64,000 bases of DNA from Micrasema longulum. Lineage: Eukaryota; Arthropoda; Insecta; Trichoptera; Brachycentridae. Below the pieces are notes generated by a model that saw nothing but the letters and a program-made list of their open reading frames with translations, was not told the origin of the DNA and made no database searches. This document shows, piece after piece, positions 12,350-23,282 of this stretch. How positions within the stretch are numbered: position 1 is the first letter of the stretch; every line of letters begins with the position of its first letter. Where the stretch lies: NCBI GenBank assembly GCA_022494885.1, contig JAGVSM010001453.1:62001-126000 (forward strand), read 5' to 3'. The position numbers and the translations under genes were made by a program.

Positions 12350-12465
12350 TCGTCGTAGTCTAGCAGTCAGCACGTCTTAGTCTGGTAGACCATCTTGCAA
12401 CAGATCGCGTATTCTAATCCAGATATGGTTGTCAATAAATATTTTTAAAAAGGCTATTTTTACGC
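12350..12465 (+). repeat. SINE-A head, decayed
   Basis: tcgtcgtagtctagcagtca, gcacgtcttagtctggtagacc and the decayed B-box region gcgtattctaatccagatat, followed by atatttttaaaaaggc, match the head and first body segment of SINE-A at 36058. The remainder of the body is missing. Confidence 0.55.
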
Positions 12466-12539
12466 TGCGATCTGACATTTATTACTGTGACATAAAACAG
12501 TGTGTGAAAATTTGGATATGTAAAGAATGACTTATAGAA

Positions 12540-12825
12540 AAATGCAATTTATAGAGAAGTGTTATTTTCAAGCAAAACTTTCAGTCCTTTTCGGTATAAA
12601 ATGAAAGTGGTAGAGACGTGTAATTAGTCAACATAAAAATCTATTTCTTGATTAACTGCGCTGTTTTCAAGTTAAATATTTTTCGGCCTTATAAAGTATA
12701 AAATAATCTTAGCGGTAAATCGTAGTGACGTGGAATTTTAACACAAAATTAGCAAAATTATTTTTGGGCCTTCTTCGGTATAAAATCAAATCCTAGCGAC
12801 GTAATTTTTTAACTAAAACTATTTA
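12540..12825 (+). repeat. decayed three-copy tandem repeat
   Basis: The block cggtataaaat (gtataaaat at about 12594, 12696 and 12778) recurs three times. Each is followed 15-25 bp later by a variant of tagcgacgtgtaatt (tagagacgtgtaatt, tagtgacgtggaatt, tagcgacgtaattt) and preceded by a variant of ttttcggcctt. Spacing is about 102 and 82 bp, so the copies have diverged in sequence and length. No coding frame runs through it. Confidence 0.55.
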
Positions 12826-14123
12826 TTTATCGTATTAGTTTATTCCTGGGTAGGTACACACATGTGGATTTCTGTTTTTTCAATACTCCAAATAATCTAT
12901 TAGTACTGACAATACATTTAAATAACTCTCTTGCGTATTTTAGCTAATTTTAATGGTTACTGTTTCGACAAAAATGTAAACTAGTCAAAAGAGCGTCCGG
13001 CGCCGCGATTATGAATGCTATCTTGATCGGTACATATCGAGACGGTATAAAGTAACATCGATATTTATGTACAAATATGTGTATATTTGTATAAAAATTT
13101 ACAGTTTCTTCGACGGTAACCTGTAATTAAACACGCGTAGAAAAAAAAACATTATTTGGAAATATTTAGGAAAATAAACCTATAAAAGATAAATATTTAC
13201 CAAACTAGCTTTCATGGAACATATTTTTAATATTTATTTAGTTATTTATCTAATTGATAACTACAATTTAATTTTTAATTTATTATTGATTGATTTTGTA
13301 ATTTGAAATATACAACTTTTGATCATTTAGATTAATTTTATCATTATTATCATTTACAAAGATAAAACAAATTTTTCTAATGGCTAGTTTTGTCTCAAAT
13401 CTTAAATAATAGAATTTACTTAATTGTTTGTTTCAACTATTAAACAAAAAAAATTGAACTATATTAATGGATAAATAAAGTACCCTATGCACCATTCGAT
13501 ACGAGGAAGAAAATTATGGCCATGAGTTTTGTAATTTTTTTTAATTCGGCAGTCAAAAGAAAAAAAATGCAATTTTATGTTTTGATAAATTTCGTATAAA
13601 TTAATAATGTCCGATCTTAAGTCATTTGCCGCTGTCCGGGGTACGGTATCCAACGTCTGTGTCCGGTGTCCGGCCCGCCCACTCCCCTAGTAATGTCCGG
13701 ACGGCGAGCACTTTGTTGTTTAGAATAGAATCGTAATTGAATTGGTTCTGACATTGATAAATTACCATTTGTCATCGTTGCGTTGGCCATAGTGCTCCAG
13801 CGGCCTTGCCCCGAACGGCCCAAACTACCGCTCGAAAATACGAAGAACGAGGAATGGTCGAAAGTACAATATAACCGCGGTCAAAAGAAAGCGTGATAAA
13901 ATTTAAACAGGCGAAAATCGAAGCCCAAACATTAATAAATAATGTAGAAACATCGAACAAATAGTAATAATTTGTAAACAGATATTTGGTCATTAACATA
14001 CATCATTGATAATTTTTGTTTTGATAATTAATTTATCGCATATTATGCGCATATATATTTTTTATTCCCAACAAATCTACATAAGTGTAGCCTATAAAAA
14101 TAATGAAAACATTAAACATTGCC
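12826..14123. other. mixed stretch with a GC-richer pocket
   Basis: Mostly AT-rich with no assignable repeat. Two pockets are less AT-rich: 12990-13040 (gcgtccggcgccgcgattat) and 13615-13900. The second is described separately. Confidence 0.45.
13610..13860 (-). other. candidate 5' exon or regulatory island
   Basis: A GC-richer block within AT-rich surroundings. On the minus strand a 68-codon frame (13823 to 13617) contains an internal ATG in favourable context, gagcactatggccaacg at about 13790, that would start MANATMTNG. It is followed directly by ggtaattt, a possible splice donor. The short frame downstream of it is probably intronic. I cannot match it to a family. A first coding exon, a CpG-containing promoter or a conserved element are all possible. 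Confidence 0.2.
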
Positions 14124-14710
14124 ATGGTGCGAAGTCAACTCGAATATAACTCAATTATATGGTCTCCGTATTACAGTGTTCATGTTTAGGTCATCGAAAA
14201 ATTTCAGCCTAAGTTTTATCAATTTTAGAACAATTTAATAGTAAAACATTTAAAATTCCTCTCAAACATAACCATAATATACGGTTTACGTATAGTGATG
14301 GTTTGGCAGTACCAAAAGTATGCAATAAGTTCTGTAATACATCTCTCAAATATTTAGTACCTATCATTTTTAATTTATTAAAGAACTTAAATTGAACTCA
14401 CAATGTAACAAGAGCAAAATAAGAGAATGGCTATTCTATCAAAAGTTTCCAAATGGATAATAGCTTATGTGTAAAAAATTCAATTTTTAATATAATTTCT
14501 TGTATTCAAAAAATAAGTTTAGATTTTTTTATATTATTATGATTTTTATATACATGTATATTCTGATCTTTCCGACTGTTAATTATATCTGCTGTTCATT
14601 GTTTTTATAAATGCAGATAATATTATATAAGTAAGTATACATATAATCTCCACCAACAAGCAACAGAAAGTGGCTTGGTGGGATTTTAGTTTTAGTAAAA
14701 ATATGAAAAT
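14124..14710 (+). pseudogene. LINE remnant, heavily decayed
   Basis: The start reads MVRSQLEYNSIIWSPYY, the conserved LVRPxLEYaSxxWSPxY motif of LINE reverse-transcriptase C-termini that is also seen at 18991-19581. Stops and frameshifts follow, and a later frame contains CNTSLKYLVPIIFNLLKNLN. The probable 3' UTR runs to about 14710 (tggcttggtgggattttag). An old, dead, 5'-truncated copy related to the 19 kb and 45 kb LINEs rather than to the YGCETW type. Confidence 0.7.
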
Positions 14711-14790
14711 TGAAATTTGAAAACTGTAAAAATGTATAATTATATTAATTTTATTTAATCATTACCGATGCAATATATAAATAACACTTA

Positions 14791-15050
14791 CAATATTTGA
14801 GTTTGTCCAAATTTTCGTAGACAAAAGACTGGATTTCACCCCCTCGGGTGTCATTATGATTAACAAATTATCACAGGGATGGAGAATACCTTAAATAAGG
14901 GAATATGGAAGTCAAGGCATTTACACAGTGTGTAAAGTGGCCACTCAAACCAGCCAATGACAGGTCATAAGCCCTGTAAATGCCTTGACTTCCATATTCC
15001 CTTATTTAAGGTATTCTCCATCCCTGTTGTAATTTGTTAAATAACACTTC
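14791..15050 (+). mobile_element. FB1 MITE with long hairpin
   Basis: The left terminal block is caatatttgagtttgtccaa, then gtagacaaaagactggattt and caccccctcgggtg. Next comes an almost perfect inverted repeat: arm 14863-14925 (acagggatggagaatacctt, aagggaatatggaagtcaag) against arm 14982-15045 (reverse complement), with a ~55 bp loop holding gtggccactcaaaccagcca and tgacaggtcataagccctg. Flanks are gattaac and gttaaat. Compared with other FB1 copies, the left core has been duplicated and inverted to make the second arm. Confidence 0.85.
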
Positions 15051-16616
15051 ATCATTTATTTGAATATACAAACATTATAAAACAGACTTAAATCAAATGA
15101 ATCGCTTTTTTTATTAAAAATAATAACATCAACGCTCGAATGCTACTCACTGTCATTTTATTGGTGTGCGAGTGCCTGGTCGAGTTATCCAATGTAATAT
15201 TCTATTCTACTGCGGTCCATCTTCGACTTTTACAGCACGAATTCACCAGTAGTACAGATGCATGTACTTGCGAACCAATATGCTAACAACATCGATGTCT
15301 TTAACGTGAGTCTTGTAAAATTAAAAAATCAATTTATATGTTCCATATCAAACAGAAGTTAATATTTTGTGTATATTGTATTACAATTTCATGTACCAAG
15401 CTGCTTCAAACCTTTTAACTTTATTTATTTACGTTCATTTGTTTATATTTTATTTGTTTATCTAATTTTTAATATTTTACACACATTTTTCTCTCTCTTA
15501 CAGCTTCTTTGTATTTTTCTATACCAGCTATATTTCTTAACATCATTCTCTCTTTTATTTCTTTATATTGTATTTTATTTTGTTTATTAACTCGTGTTTT
15601 ATGTTATTTTTTTAATCAATTTATTTTTTACATATTATTATTTATACAACAAATTAATTGAGTAGTAAAAGTAAACATATAATTTTTTAATTTTTGCTGG
15701 TAGTTCATCTAAACTTCCTAACTAGATATAGCTTCCCCGTTTCATGGCAGTGAATTAAGTGTGCATTTTCAGTCTTAAAAGTAAACAATATATATATTCA
15801 ATTAAAACAGAAATAATACCAAAATCTCTATATCCTAAGTCCTAAGTCATTACTAGTAAAACAGGAAATCAGCTTACGTCTTTCTACATCGGACAACAAT
15901 TTCTCTTGGCTCTCTTTTATGTATAAGAAAGACTTATTTAGATCTCAATTGCAATTCCTCTTCTTTCGTTTATCATATGCTCAAAAAATATTCACATCAG
16001 ACTAAATACTAGAATTATAAAGCGCCCTCGATGGGATTTTTTTACAAATATGGTGCTTTACAAATCAGCTAAATATTTTGATTATTATTTTACATTAACA
16101 TGGAGTATTTTCTCGTTAGGTTAGTCTCCATCTAATATGGCTCAGCGCACTCTAAGGTAGAATAAGCAATGAAGGAAATTTCGTCTCAAATCATCAAAAA
16201 GTATAAAAAATAATTTTAATCGATGTTTATCATCATACTCCTGATAAATTTACCAATGATACGTCTTAAGAATACACATTGTCTCTTTCTTTCTCTCGGA
16301 ATGAAATAACCGTCGCTTGTGATATCTGTCAATCCAAAAGAAAATTTTCATGTTAAAACAATAGAAATCTACAAAATGGCCGCAAATTACAAAATGGCGG
16401 GCACGCTGTGCCGCAACCATTTCTCATCAAAATGCCGTCTACTTCATATCGTAAGGTAAAATAATGCCAGATTCATTTATCATTTTTGGTGACTTCGTGA
16501 AATTCGGGTAATTAAGTATCCTTATTTGAACATTTAAAAATAGTAACTAAAGTGTGGTTGAGTCAAACTAAAAGCCACATTATCTAGCAATTATATATTT
16601 AAATACATTTACCTAT
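15051..16616. other. AT-rich stretch, little identified
   Basis: No gene. 15370-15640 is T-rich, and its 73-codon hydrophobic frame is compositional. A LINE 3'-end scrap lies at 16018-16070. Confidence 0.5.
16018..16070 (+). repeat. LINE 3'-end scrap
   Basis: aaagcgccctcgatgggatt followed by acaaatatggtgctttacaa matches the 3' end of the LINE at 26503-26796 (aagcgcccttgaggtatttt, aaatggcgctatataag). Confidence 0.5.
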
Positions 16617-17735
16617 GTTTTTTTTTTATCAATATTCCTACAAAGATGAGGTAGAATTTTTTCAAATTCAGGATTATCGATATTCGAGCGTTTACAGGGC
16701 TTATGACCTGTCATTGGCTGGGTTGAGTGGCCACTTTACGTTTTAACAACATTCCCCATTCCGCTTATTAGAATATCGATACTGGTATCATTTTGATTCT
16801 TGTATATATCTTATTAAATGAGAAAGCATTCACTAGCGTGTTGGAGCACCATCTATGTATTGATATTAAAGTTAAGTATTTTTTTTAATTAGCATATTAC
16901 TTTATTTTATGTATTTAAGACTCTTCCGAGTTAAATTAAGTACTAGTAATCGCCTGCAGATGATTCTGCAATTTATTTATACTTATATTTTGACCAGATC
17001 TTATTACACAACATTATTTTTTTTGGTATGTGTATTTTTGTACATACACAAATCTGGATTTCTCCCGAGGGGGAGTAGGTATATATTTTTTATCAATATT
17101 CCTACAAAGATGAGGTAGAATTTTTTCAAATTCAGGATTATCGATATTATATATAAAAAAAAAAAAAAAATAAAAAAAAAAAAAAAAAAAAATATATACC
17201 TACTCCCCCTCGGGAGAAATCCAGATTTGTGTATGTACAAAAAATACACATACCAAAAAAAAAATAATGTTGTGTAATAAGATCTGGTCAAAATATAAGT
17301 ATAAATAAATTGCAGAATCATCTGCAGGCGATTACTAGTACTTAATTTAACTCGGAAGAGTCTTAAATACATAAAATAAAGTAATATGCTAATTAAAAAT
17401 ACTTAACTTCAATATCAATACATAGATGGTGCCCCAACACGCTAGTGAATGCTTTCTCATTTAATAAGATATATACAAGAATCAAAATGATACCAATGTA
17501 GATATTCGCTAATAAGCGGAATGGGGAATGTTGTTAAAAACGTAAAGTGGCCACTCAACCCAGCCAATGACAGGTCATAAGCCCTGTAAACGCTCGAATA
17601 TCGATAATCCTGAATTTGAAAAAATTCTACCTCATCTTTGTAGGAATATTGATAAAAAATATATACCTACTCCCCCTCGGGAGAAATCCAGATTTGTGTA
17701 TGTACAAAAATACACATACCAAAAAAATAATTTAC
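16617..17735. mobile_element. 1.1 kb near-perfect inverted repeat, FB1-related
   Basis: The left arm (about 16620-17097) is the reverse complement of the right arm (about 17181-17662), with small substitutions and 1-3 bp indels. The ~85 bp spacer is AT-only, largely A runs. Paired landmarks: gattatcgatattcgagcg with 17595-17610, ccattccgcttatta with 17512-17525, gaaagcattcactagcgtg with 17440-17460, cgcctgcagatgattctgca with 17310-17330, and tctcccgagggggagtaggt with 17195-17217. Both arms carry the FB1 core (cagggcttatgacctgtcat, gtggccacttta). The block atcaatattcctacaaagat is present three times (16629, 17092, and inverted near 17650). The right side extends to 17735 with an extra copy of the terminal block. 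Reading frames of 69 and 122 codons on the two strands are simply mirror translations of the arms. Confidence 0.9.
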
Positions 17736-17754
17736 CTATGTATTTGTTCGGCGG

Positions 17755-17945
17755 AGTGTGAAATAGAACAAGAGTCTTGGACAAGTGCTTTAGAATCGAT
17801 GGCTACTCTCAGGTTAAAATCCTGAATATGGAAATCGGGGGAAGATTATACCGCCTCGTAGTGTAGTCGTTGGTGCATTAGTCAACCTAGCTTGAGGTTC
17901 CTGGTTCAATTTTTAGGAAGGTCGACATGAAATATTGATTTGAAA
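17755..17945 (+). repeat. SINE-B copy
   Basis: gtgtgaaatagaacaagagt, tggctactctcaggttaaaa and tcctgaatatgg form the leader, followed by a tRNA-like block gcctcgtagtgtagtcgttg, gcattagtcaacctagc and a B-box-like ggttcctggttcaatttt. It continues to ggtcgacatgaaatattg. It abuts the outer end of the 1.1 kb palindrome. Confidence 0.75.
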
Positions 17946-18029
17946 TATGGTTCTACACTCCAATATTTCATGACGAGGAAGAAAGTACTACTGAAATGTT
18001 CCTGTGTAGTATAAATTTTTCAGTACTTC

Positions 18030-18225
18030 CTCTATTTATTTGACCATCTGTTGATCTTTGTAAAGACAGAATAATTGAGGAATGTAGATGTTCAAACAAA
18101 TATAAAATGTTGCATGTAAAACAGTGAATTAAGTATGATTCAAACATGTTATAAGCTTTGTATATGCCTAGACATTAATATTCCTCTTTCAAAAATGTTT
18201 TCCCTCTCTGTTGTAATAAATTTGC
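18030..18225 (-). mobile_element. FB1 MITE copy, minus strand
   Basis: Reverse-complement FB1 core: aatgtagatgttcaaacaaa, gttgcatgtaaaacagtgaa, catgttataagctttgtata, tgcctagacattaatattcc and tgttttccctctctgttgta. Several blocks are shortened or diverged. Confidence 0.65.
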
Positions 18226-18990
18226 GATTTTACCTAGCTTATTTTCTTTTTAATTTACCAAAAAAATGTAAATCATTTTTAACGCAAACGCTATATACAA
18301 TAAACAGCGTTGCAGCCGGTTTTCATGATGAAATTTATTTAAAAACATTCATAAAGCGTGACATAAAAATCGTCGTTTGCAAACATTTTTCATTCCGAGC
18401 GTAATAGAACGTAGATTAATGCATAATGCATGCTGATTGTTGTTTTATGTATATTTTCTTTAAATTCGCGCCTTCTATGCGGGGCAAGTTGTTTCATTTC
18501 GTTAAAAGGGAAAAGTGGTTCGCGAATTGTCCAAATCACCCCTTTATTTTGGATTTTTTTCCGCTTTGCTGTACCACCCCACCCTATCACGGGGTTTGCA
18601 GACATTCCTAGACAATCAATTACAAGTGGAGTGGGGTAGGTTGAGACTGTCAGGCGCGTAGCCATTGTCTGTGGGAAGTCTTCGAGTGGTTGCACGGAGT
18701 CTTTCTAATCTAACAAAATATCAAACAATGAAGACCCAACAATAGAAGTTATTAAATTTAAAAGGATATAGATTGTTGTAACAGAATTTTAATTCAAGTA
18801 TACATATACTATTCATGTAATTTCTATATGTTAATGTAGAAAATGACAGTTTCCGAAATAAGCCAACCATATAATTAGTCAAACTCACAGTGAAATGGGC
18901 AATGAAAGAAGTAAAGTGAAATTTAAACTTTGCATGTGAATCGCGTTAATTGACAAAAAAAAACAGTTTTTTTATGAGTGAAACTAATTA
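18226..18990. other. stretch with GC-richer island, no gene
   Basis: 18460-18700 is less AT-rich (ccttctatgcggggcaagtt, gtaccaccccaccctatcac) and open in three frames of 61-101 codons on both strands, none recognisable. No repeat relation was noticed. A conserved non-coding element or a decayed exon is possible. Confidence 0.4.
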
Positions 18991-19868
18991 GTGGACATGA
19001 CAAAAAAAACGTATACAATTCAACGACAAACTAAAAAATACTTCCCTTTCAATGGTATAGTCAGTAAAGATCTTGGCATTACTTCAGATAGTAAACTCTC
19101 CTATCGTGAACGCATTGATAATATCGTACACAAATCTCTCAAACTTCTCGGTTTTATCAATAGAATGACGACGGACTTCAAAAATATTAATACCGTCAGA
19201 ACTCTTTATTGCTCACTAGTTCGACCCCATCTAGAATACGCTTCTCCTATTTGGTCTCCATTCTACAGGACTCTTATTGACCTAATCAAGACTGTCCAAC
19301 ACCGTTTTCTAAGAAAAGTGGTAGGGTTGTTCGGATCACAAAAGGGTAATTATTCCTATTTTGAAATAGAGCCATCTCTTAATCTGTCTTCATTGGAGAG
19401 ACGTAGAACTGAGATGGACCTTAAATGCATTTTCAAAATACTTAATGCTATAAGTGATGTCCCATTTCTGTTGCAATCAATTTTTTTTCATGTTCCGAAT
19501 CATGTTACCAAAAGTAAAATCTGCTATTTATTAAATTATCTAAGAGCAACAATTGTTTTTATGCCCCAATGTCCAGAATGAGTTGATCAGTCAATTCATC
19601 AAACGACTTGGAATTCTTTGGGATAGATCTTCCGGCTTTTCGTAGATCTCTTCACGACTAAACAGTGTGGGATGAAGTTGGATTGGCATGGTTTAGCTCG
19701 AAGACTCATGTCTTTAATTTTTATGAATATATTGTATACCATTATTGCTTTGCCCTTGTTTGTCTTTGCTACATAGTTTTATGTTCTTTTTGTTCAGTTT
19801 CTTATATTTATGTTTCTTCATGTAACTGTTGTAATTGGCTTAGGCATATATTTAATAAATAAATAAAA
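18991..19868 (+). pseudogene. LINE reverse-transcriptase C-terminal half and 3' end
   Basis: A 196-codon frame (18991-19581) covers the end of the reverse-transcriptase domain and the C-terminal domain. KDLGITSDSKLSYRERI (around residue 27) is the dLGxxxDxxLxF motif of CR1/Jockey-type LINEs. LYCSLVRPHLEYASPIWSP (around residue 72), then VQHRFLRKVVGL and LSSLERRRTEMDL follow in the expected order. The frame stops at 19581, where intact relatives continue, with further coding traces in other frames. The 3' UTR ends in taaataaataaa near 19868, a short A-rich tail typical of this class. The endonuclease and catalytic palm are missing. It is the best preserved coding trace in the window but is still truncated. 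Confidence 0.88.
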
Positions 19869-20934
19869 TGGACCCACAGGTTTTAAAATAGTTTCCGAAT
19901 ATGTGAAGGGAGTGCGAGTTAAAAATATTTTTAAAAAAAAGCATAAATACCTTATTGGAAAAGTTAAAAATACAATTCAGAAGTTCAGAGGTATTTTTAT
20001 TCGTTAACAGACTATCAAACTAAGCCGAAAATTATTTGAAATTATTTTTATTATCATCGCTACGATTTTTTGAAGTTTTTTTTTGACGCGCGTGAAGTCA
20101 CTAGTTCTTTTCGGTGAGTTATTCTGATTGGTGGGTTGGCTTTCCGGTAAATGGAAATCTATCACAGCACTATATCTTGTAGCGTCATTTCAACTCGTTC
20201 GTTAAATTAAAATCTTTTTTATAATTATTTTATTCATTTTAGAAAAACTTTGCTTTACAGTTGAATGACGAATCATTAACACAATGCATGTAAGAAAACA
20301 ATTTTCAAAGTCAATGAAAAGTAAACAATATAGTTGAATCGATAATATTTCATTTCAAAAATGATTATTAAGATAGAAATGTGAAATTCGCACATTTGTG
20401 ATCATTTTTTGCACTTTGAAATTCACCATTCTGCTTATAAATAAGCTTAATATACATTATTAACATGGCCTAATAAATAAATATTCTATGTCAACTTTGT
20501 TGGGTGGTAGTTAAACACAGCAATTACCATGCCACGATCCGTCATTATTGTTAGCGCGAAATATATAAATTAATATTAATGTTTGTGAACTTTCTATAGA
20601 GTTCTTGAATTAGAATGTAGACTGTTAAAAGAAATCTAAAATATTGTATTACAATGGAAGGTTGCATGTAGAAAGGACCTTACGTAGCCCACAGGATTTC
20701 ACAGGATGAAGGGAAATTGATTAGCCTTCCTTATTGCGCATTGTTTACGGTTTTCAGGAATGTAGCTTGGATCTGAAACTTCTTTTGTGACCATCCTTTG
20801 TTTCAGGGTGCATTTGATTAATGTTTCAGGGTGGTTTTATAGCACTCACTAATAAGACAAATGCTCGCAGTAAATAATAATTACGAATTCACCCAGACAA
20901 TATGTAAGATAGTCATTAGTATAATAATAATGAT
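19869..20934. other. AT-rich stretch, nothing identified
   Basis: No gene or repeat assigned. A slightly less AT-rich part at 20650-20850 (ccacaggatttcacaggatg) has a direct echo of tttcagggtg near 20803 and 20825 but no larger structure. Confidence 0.45.
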
Positions 20935-21003
20935 AATTATGGATAACTTATAAAGCGCCATTTTCGTAATATAATACCTCAAGGGCGCTTTACAAAGTGA
21001 TTA
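20935..21003 (-). repeat. LINE 3'-end fragment, minus strand
   Basis: ggataacttataaagcgcca followed by taatacctcaagggcgcttt is the reverse complement of the 3' end of the LINE at 26503-26796, preceded by the ATT/ATA tail repeat on this strand. It directly adjoins an FB1 copy. Confidence 0.75.
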
Positions 21004-21009
21004 TATAAA

Positions 21010-21250
21010 CAATATTTTGAGTTTTTTCCAAATTTTTGTAGACAAGGACTGGATTCAACTCCCTGGGGAGCTGTTTATATTAACATATTACAACAGAGAT
21101 GAAGAACATTTAAGAGAAGGTAATATAGAAGTATAGGCATCTACAGGGCTTATGACCTGTCAATGGCTGGTTTAAATGGCCACTTTACACACTGTGTAAC
21201 ATTCACTATTCTGCCTATATTTGAACATCTATATTCCATATATCAAATAA
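21010..21250 (+). mobile_element. FB1 MITE copy, left end intact
   Basis: The terminal block caatattttgagttttttcc, gtagacaaggactggattca and ctccctggggagctg is followed by acatattacaacagagatga, aggcatctacagggcttatg, acctgtcaatggctgg and gtgtaacattcactattctg. This is a good reference for the left end and core. The right half is missing. Confidence 0.8.
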
Positions 21251-22221
21251 CTGAAAATATTAAACTAAACTTTTAGAAAAGACTGCCGTTCTGTTTTATC
21301 GCAAAACTGTGAACAGAATCCGGAAAAGATTAATTAGGGAGTAATTTAAACACCAATCTCATAGAAGGCTCCAGTAATCTGTACACATTAGGGCCGCTTT
21401 TCTTTCTTCCGCGTCCATTTAATTTTCCTTAGAAATACACTTTTTCTACCGCAGCGCGTAATTGAAACACACAAATGGAAAGCTTAAGCTAACGACTGTT
21501 TGTTTGCGCCACAAAACACGAAGTAATCCCATCAAAAAGCGCGGCAAAAGACCTGCCCACGTCCTGAAATGCCGCCAGCCAAGGCGATAATCCCGCACAC
21601 CGATTTATCTCGCCCGAACAGAACACACAGCGAATATTTCCTTATGAAAGAGGAACACATCGGCCACCCGGAAGCGGAGAAATTAATGACACAAACAAAA
21701 CACATTCGTAAACGAAAAATATCATTTGTCCGCCATCTTAGAATGCTCTTGTCAGTTTTCCCGCCGCGCGCCGTAACGCCTGCTTTACCGACGCGACAGA
21801 TTTCTTACCGTAAACGAAGCTTTGAGTTTCAAGTACATTTATTATAATCATTTAGGAGTGTCCGGAATTAAATTGTAGTGTAGATATATTTGGATTTACA
21901 AATTGTGTGTGACAATACCTATATTTATCCACGACAGTTATTGGCTACAGTGCATTGTTAAAAGACCATTACATTTCTCGTTTGGCCACCTTGACCGTCC
22001 AAAGTAGGTGGAAACGTATTATTAAATACGGATCCTTAAGGCTTAGGCTCGTCCTTCCAATTAATTGTATATCTCCTTCTTTGGACGTGACAGACATTTC
22101 TCATTTTATCAAGCTGTTAAATAAATCATGTAAACGAAAAGTCAGTACGAATTTTATTAATTGAAATTAGTTTTTATTTATCTCAACAAAACCAAACATA
22201 TTATAGAATTTAAACAATGGT
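21251..22221. other. GC-richer island, possible conserved element
   Basis: 21300-21830 is clearly less AT-rich than its surroundings and unrelated to any repeat in the window (ccgcagcgcgtaattgaaac, gcgcggcaaaagacctgccc, cggccacccggaagcggaga, tcccgccgcgcgccgtaacg). A 92-codon frame at 21569-21847 is not recognisable and is rich in basic residues. A 69-codon frame at 21955-22164 is also unassigned. A conserved non-coding or regulatory element is the likeliest explanation, by inference only. Confidence 0.35.
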
Positions 22222-23282
22222 TTTGTAGGGACCAAAGAGTGAAGATGTGTTGTTGTCTATGGCCGCAGTGCCCAGTGGATCTATATAAGGGCGCGTAACA
22301 TGTCACCCGCCCTTCTCTGTATCATATTTATTTTAATTAGTTCGTTTTACAGTAAGCACATTAAAAATTAGCGAGATATTGTATTCTACTTATTGGAATT
22401 CGTTTTTATTTCATTTTTATAACTATCATGAATATCTTACCCGGACCAGTGAAATACAACATAAAAAAAAAAATAATGGACTTACGTTTCTTCCGGGGCT
22501 TCCTGCCTTCACCAGACTCGTTTTAATTAAAAAATAAATCCTTTTTTTTCGATTTCTCTGTATTATATACTGATAATTAAAATAATACTATTCCTTGAGG
22601 TTTACTTTAAATGTAAGAAAACTAGAAATATACGGCACAAGACGCTTTTTTTTCTTTTTTTTACACTGCAATAGAGTAAATTTAAAATTTCACACTTTTG
22701 CCTTACTATTGCATTAAAAATGTACAAAAAATGCTTTTTATACAAGTACGATCGTTGTTTTTGATGTCGTGCGCGACAAATGTACTTTGCGCTTTTACAT
22801 AAGTTGGTAGACTCTAAGAATGTTTTATGTTTTACTCTAATAGTTCTTATTCACGCTCTATTTTTAGCTACGAATTGCTTTTATTAAGTAGAATTCATGT
22901 TGTTCTTCTATTAATATAATATATTTTGAAAAATGTCGTGGGTCACCATTTTGTAGAGGTATTTATTATTCTCTACTAGATAGTAGCTATTTGTTAGTTC
23001 ATGTAAAACATATAATTAAATGGATTTAACAAATTTAACGGATTTAATTTCAAGGAATAAATAAATAAAATTATTTAAATTACTTAAATTTTTTGGTTCA
23101 TTACACAAAATACAGAGATTACACAAATAATATTTATGGTAAATTTGAATACTGGCGAAGACAATAAAAGGCGGGTGACGTGTTACGCGCCCCTATATAG
23201 GTCCATTGGGCACTGCGGCCATAGACAACAACTTATCCTCGTCTCTCACTCTCTGGTCCCCACAGTTTCAATATGTCGGTAG
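22222..23282. mobile_element. non-autonomous DNA element with ~105 bp TIRs
   Basis: The left end (about 22228-22322) and right end (about 23165-23277) are inverted copies. Left reads tagggaccaaagagtgaaga, tgttgtctatggccgcagtg, ggatctatataagggcgcgt and aacatgtcacccgccc. Right, read on the minus strand, gives gtggggaccagagagtgaga with the same following blocks (cccaatggacctatataggg, gcgcgtaacacgtcacccgc). The ~850 bp between them has no open frame of note and no transposase motif, so it is non-autonomous. I cannot see a clear target-site duplication. Each TIR contains a TATA-like block facing inward. Superfamily undetermined. Confidence 0.75.

Noticed and set aside
16909..17372. Two open frames (69 and 122 codons, opposite strands) with the same N-terminal peptide
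   Set aside because: They are the same sequence read from the two arms of the inverted repeat and have no independent coding evidence.
17945..18035. Imperfect hairpin around gaggaag...cttcctc as a possible microRNA precursor
   Set aside because: Pairing is broken by bulges and the segment sits between SINE-B and FB1 debris. Nothing specific supports a microRNA.
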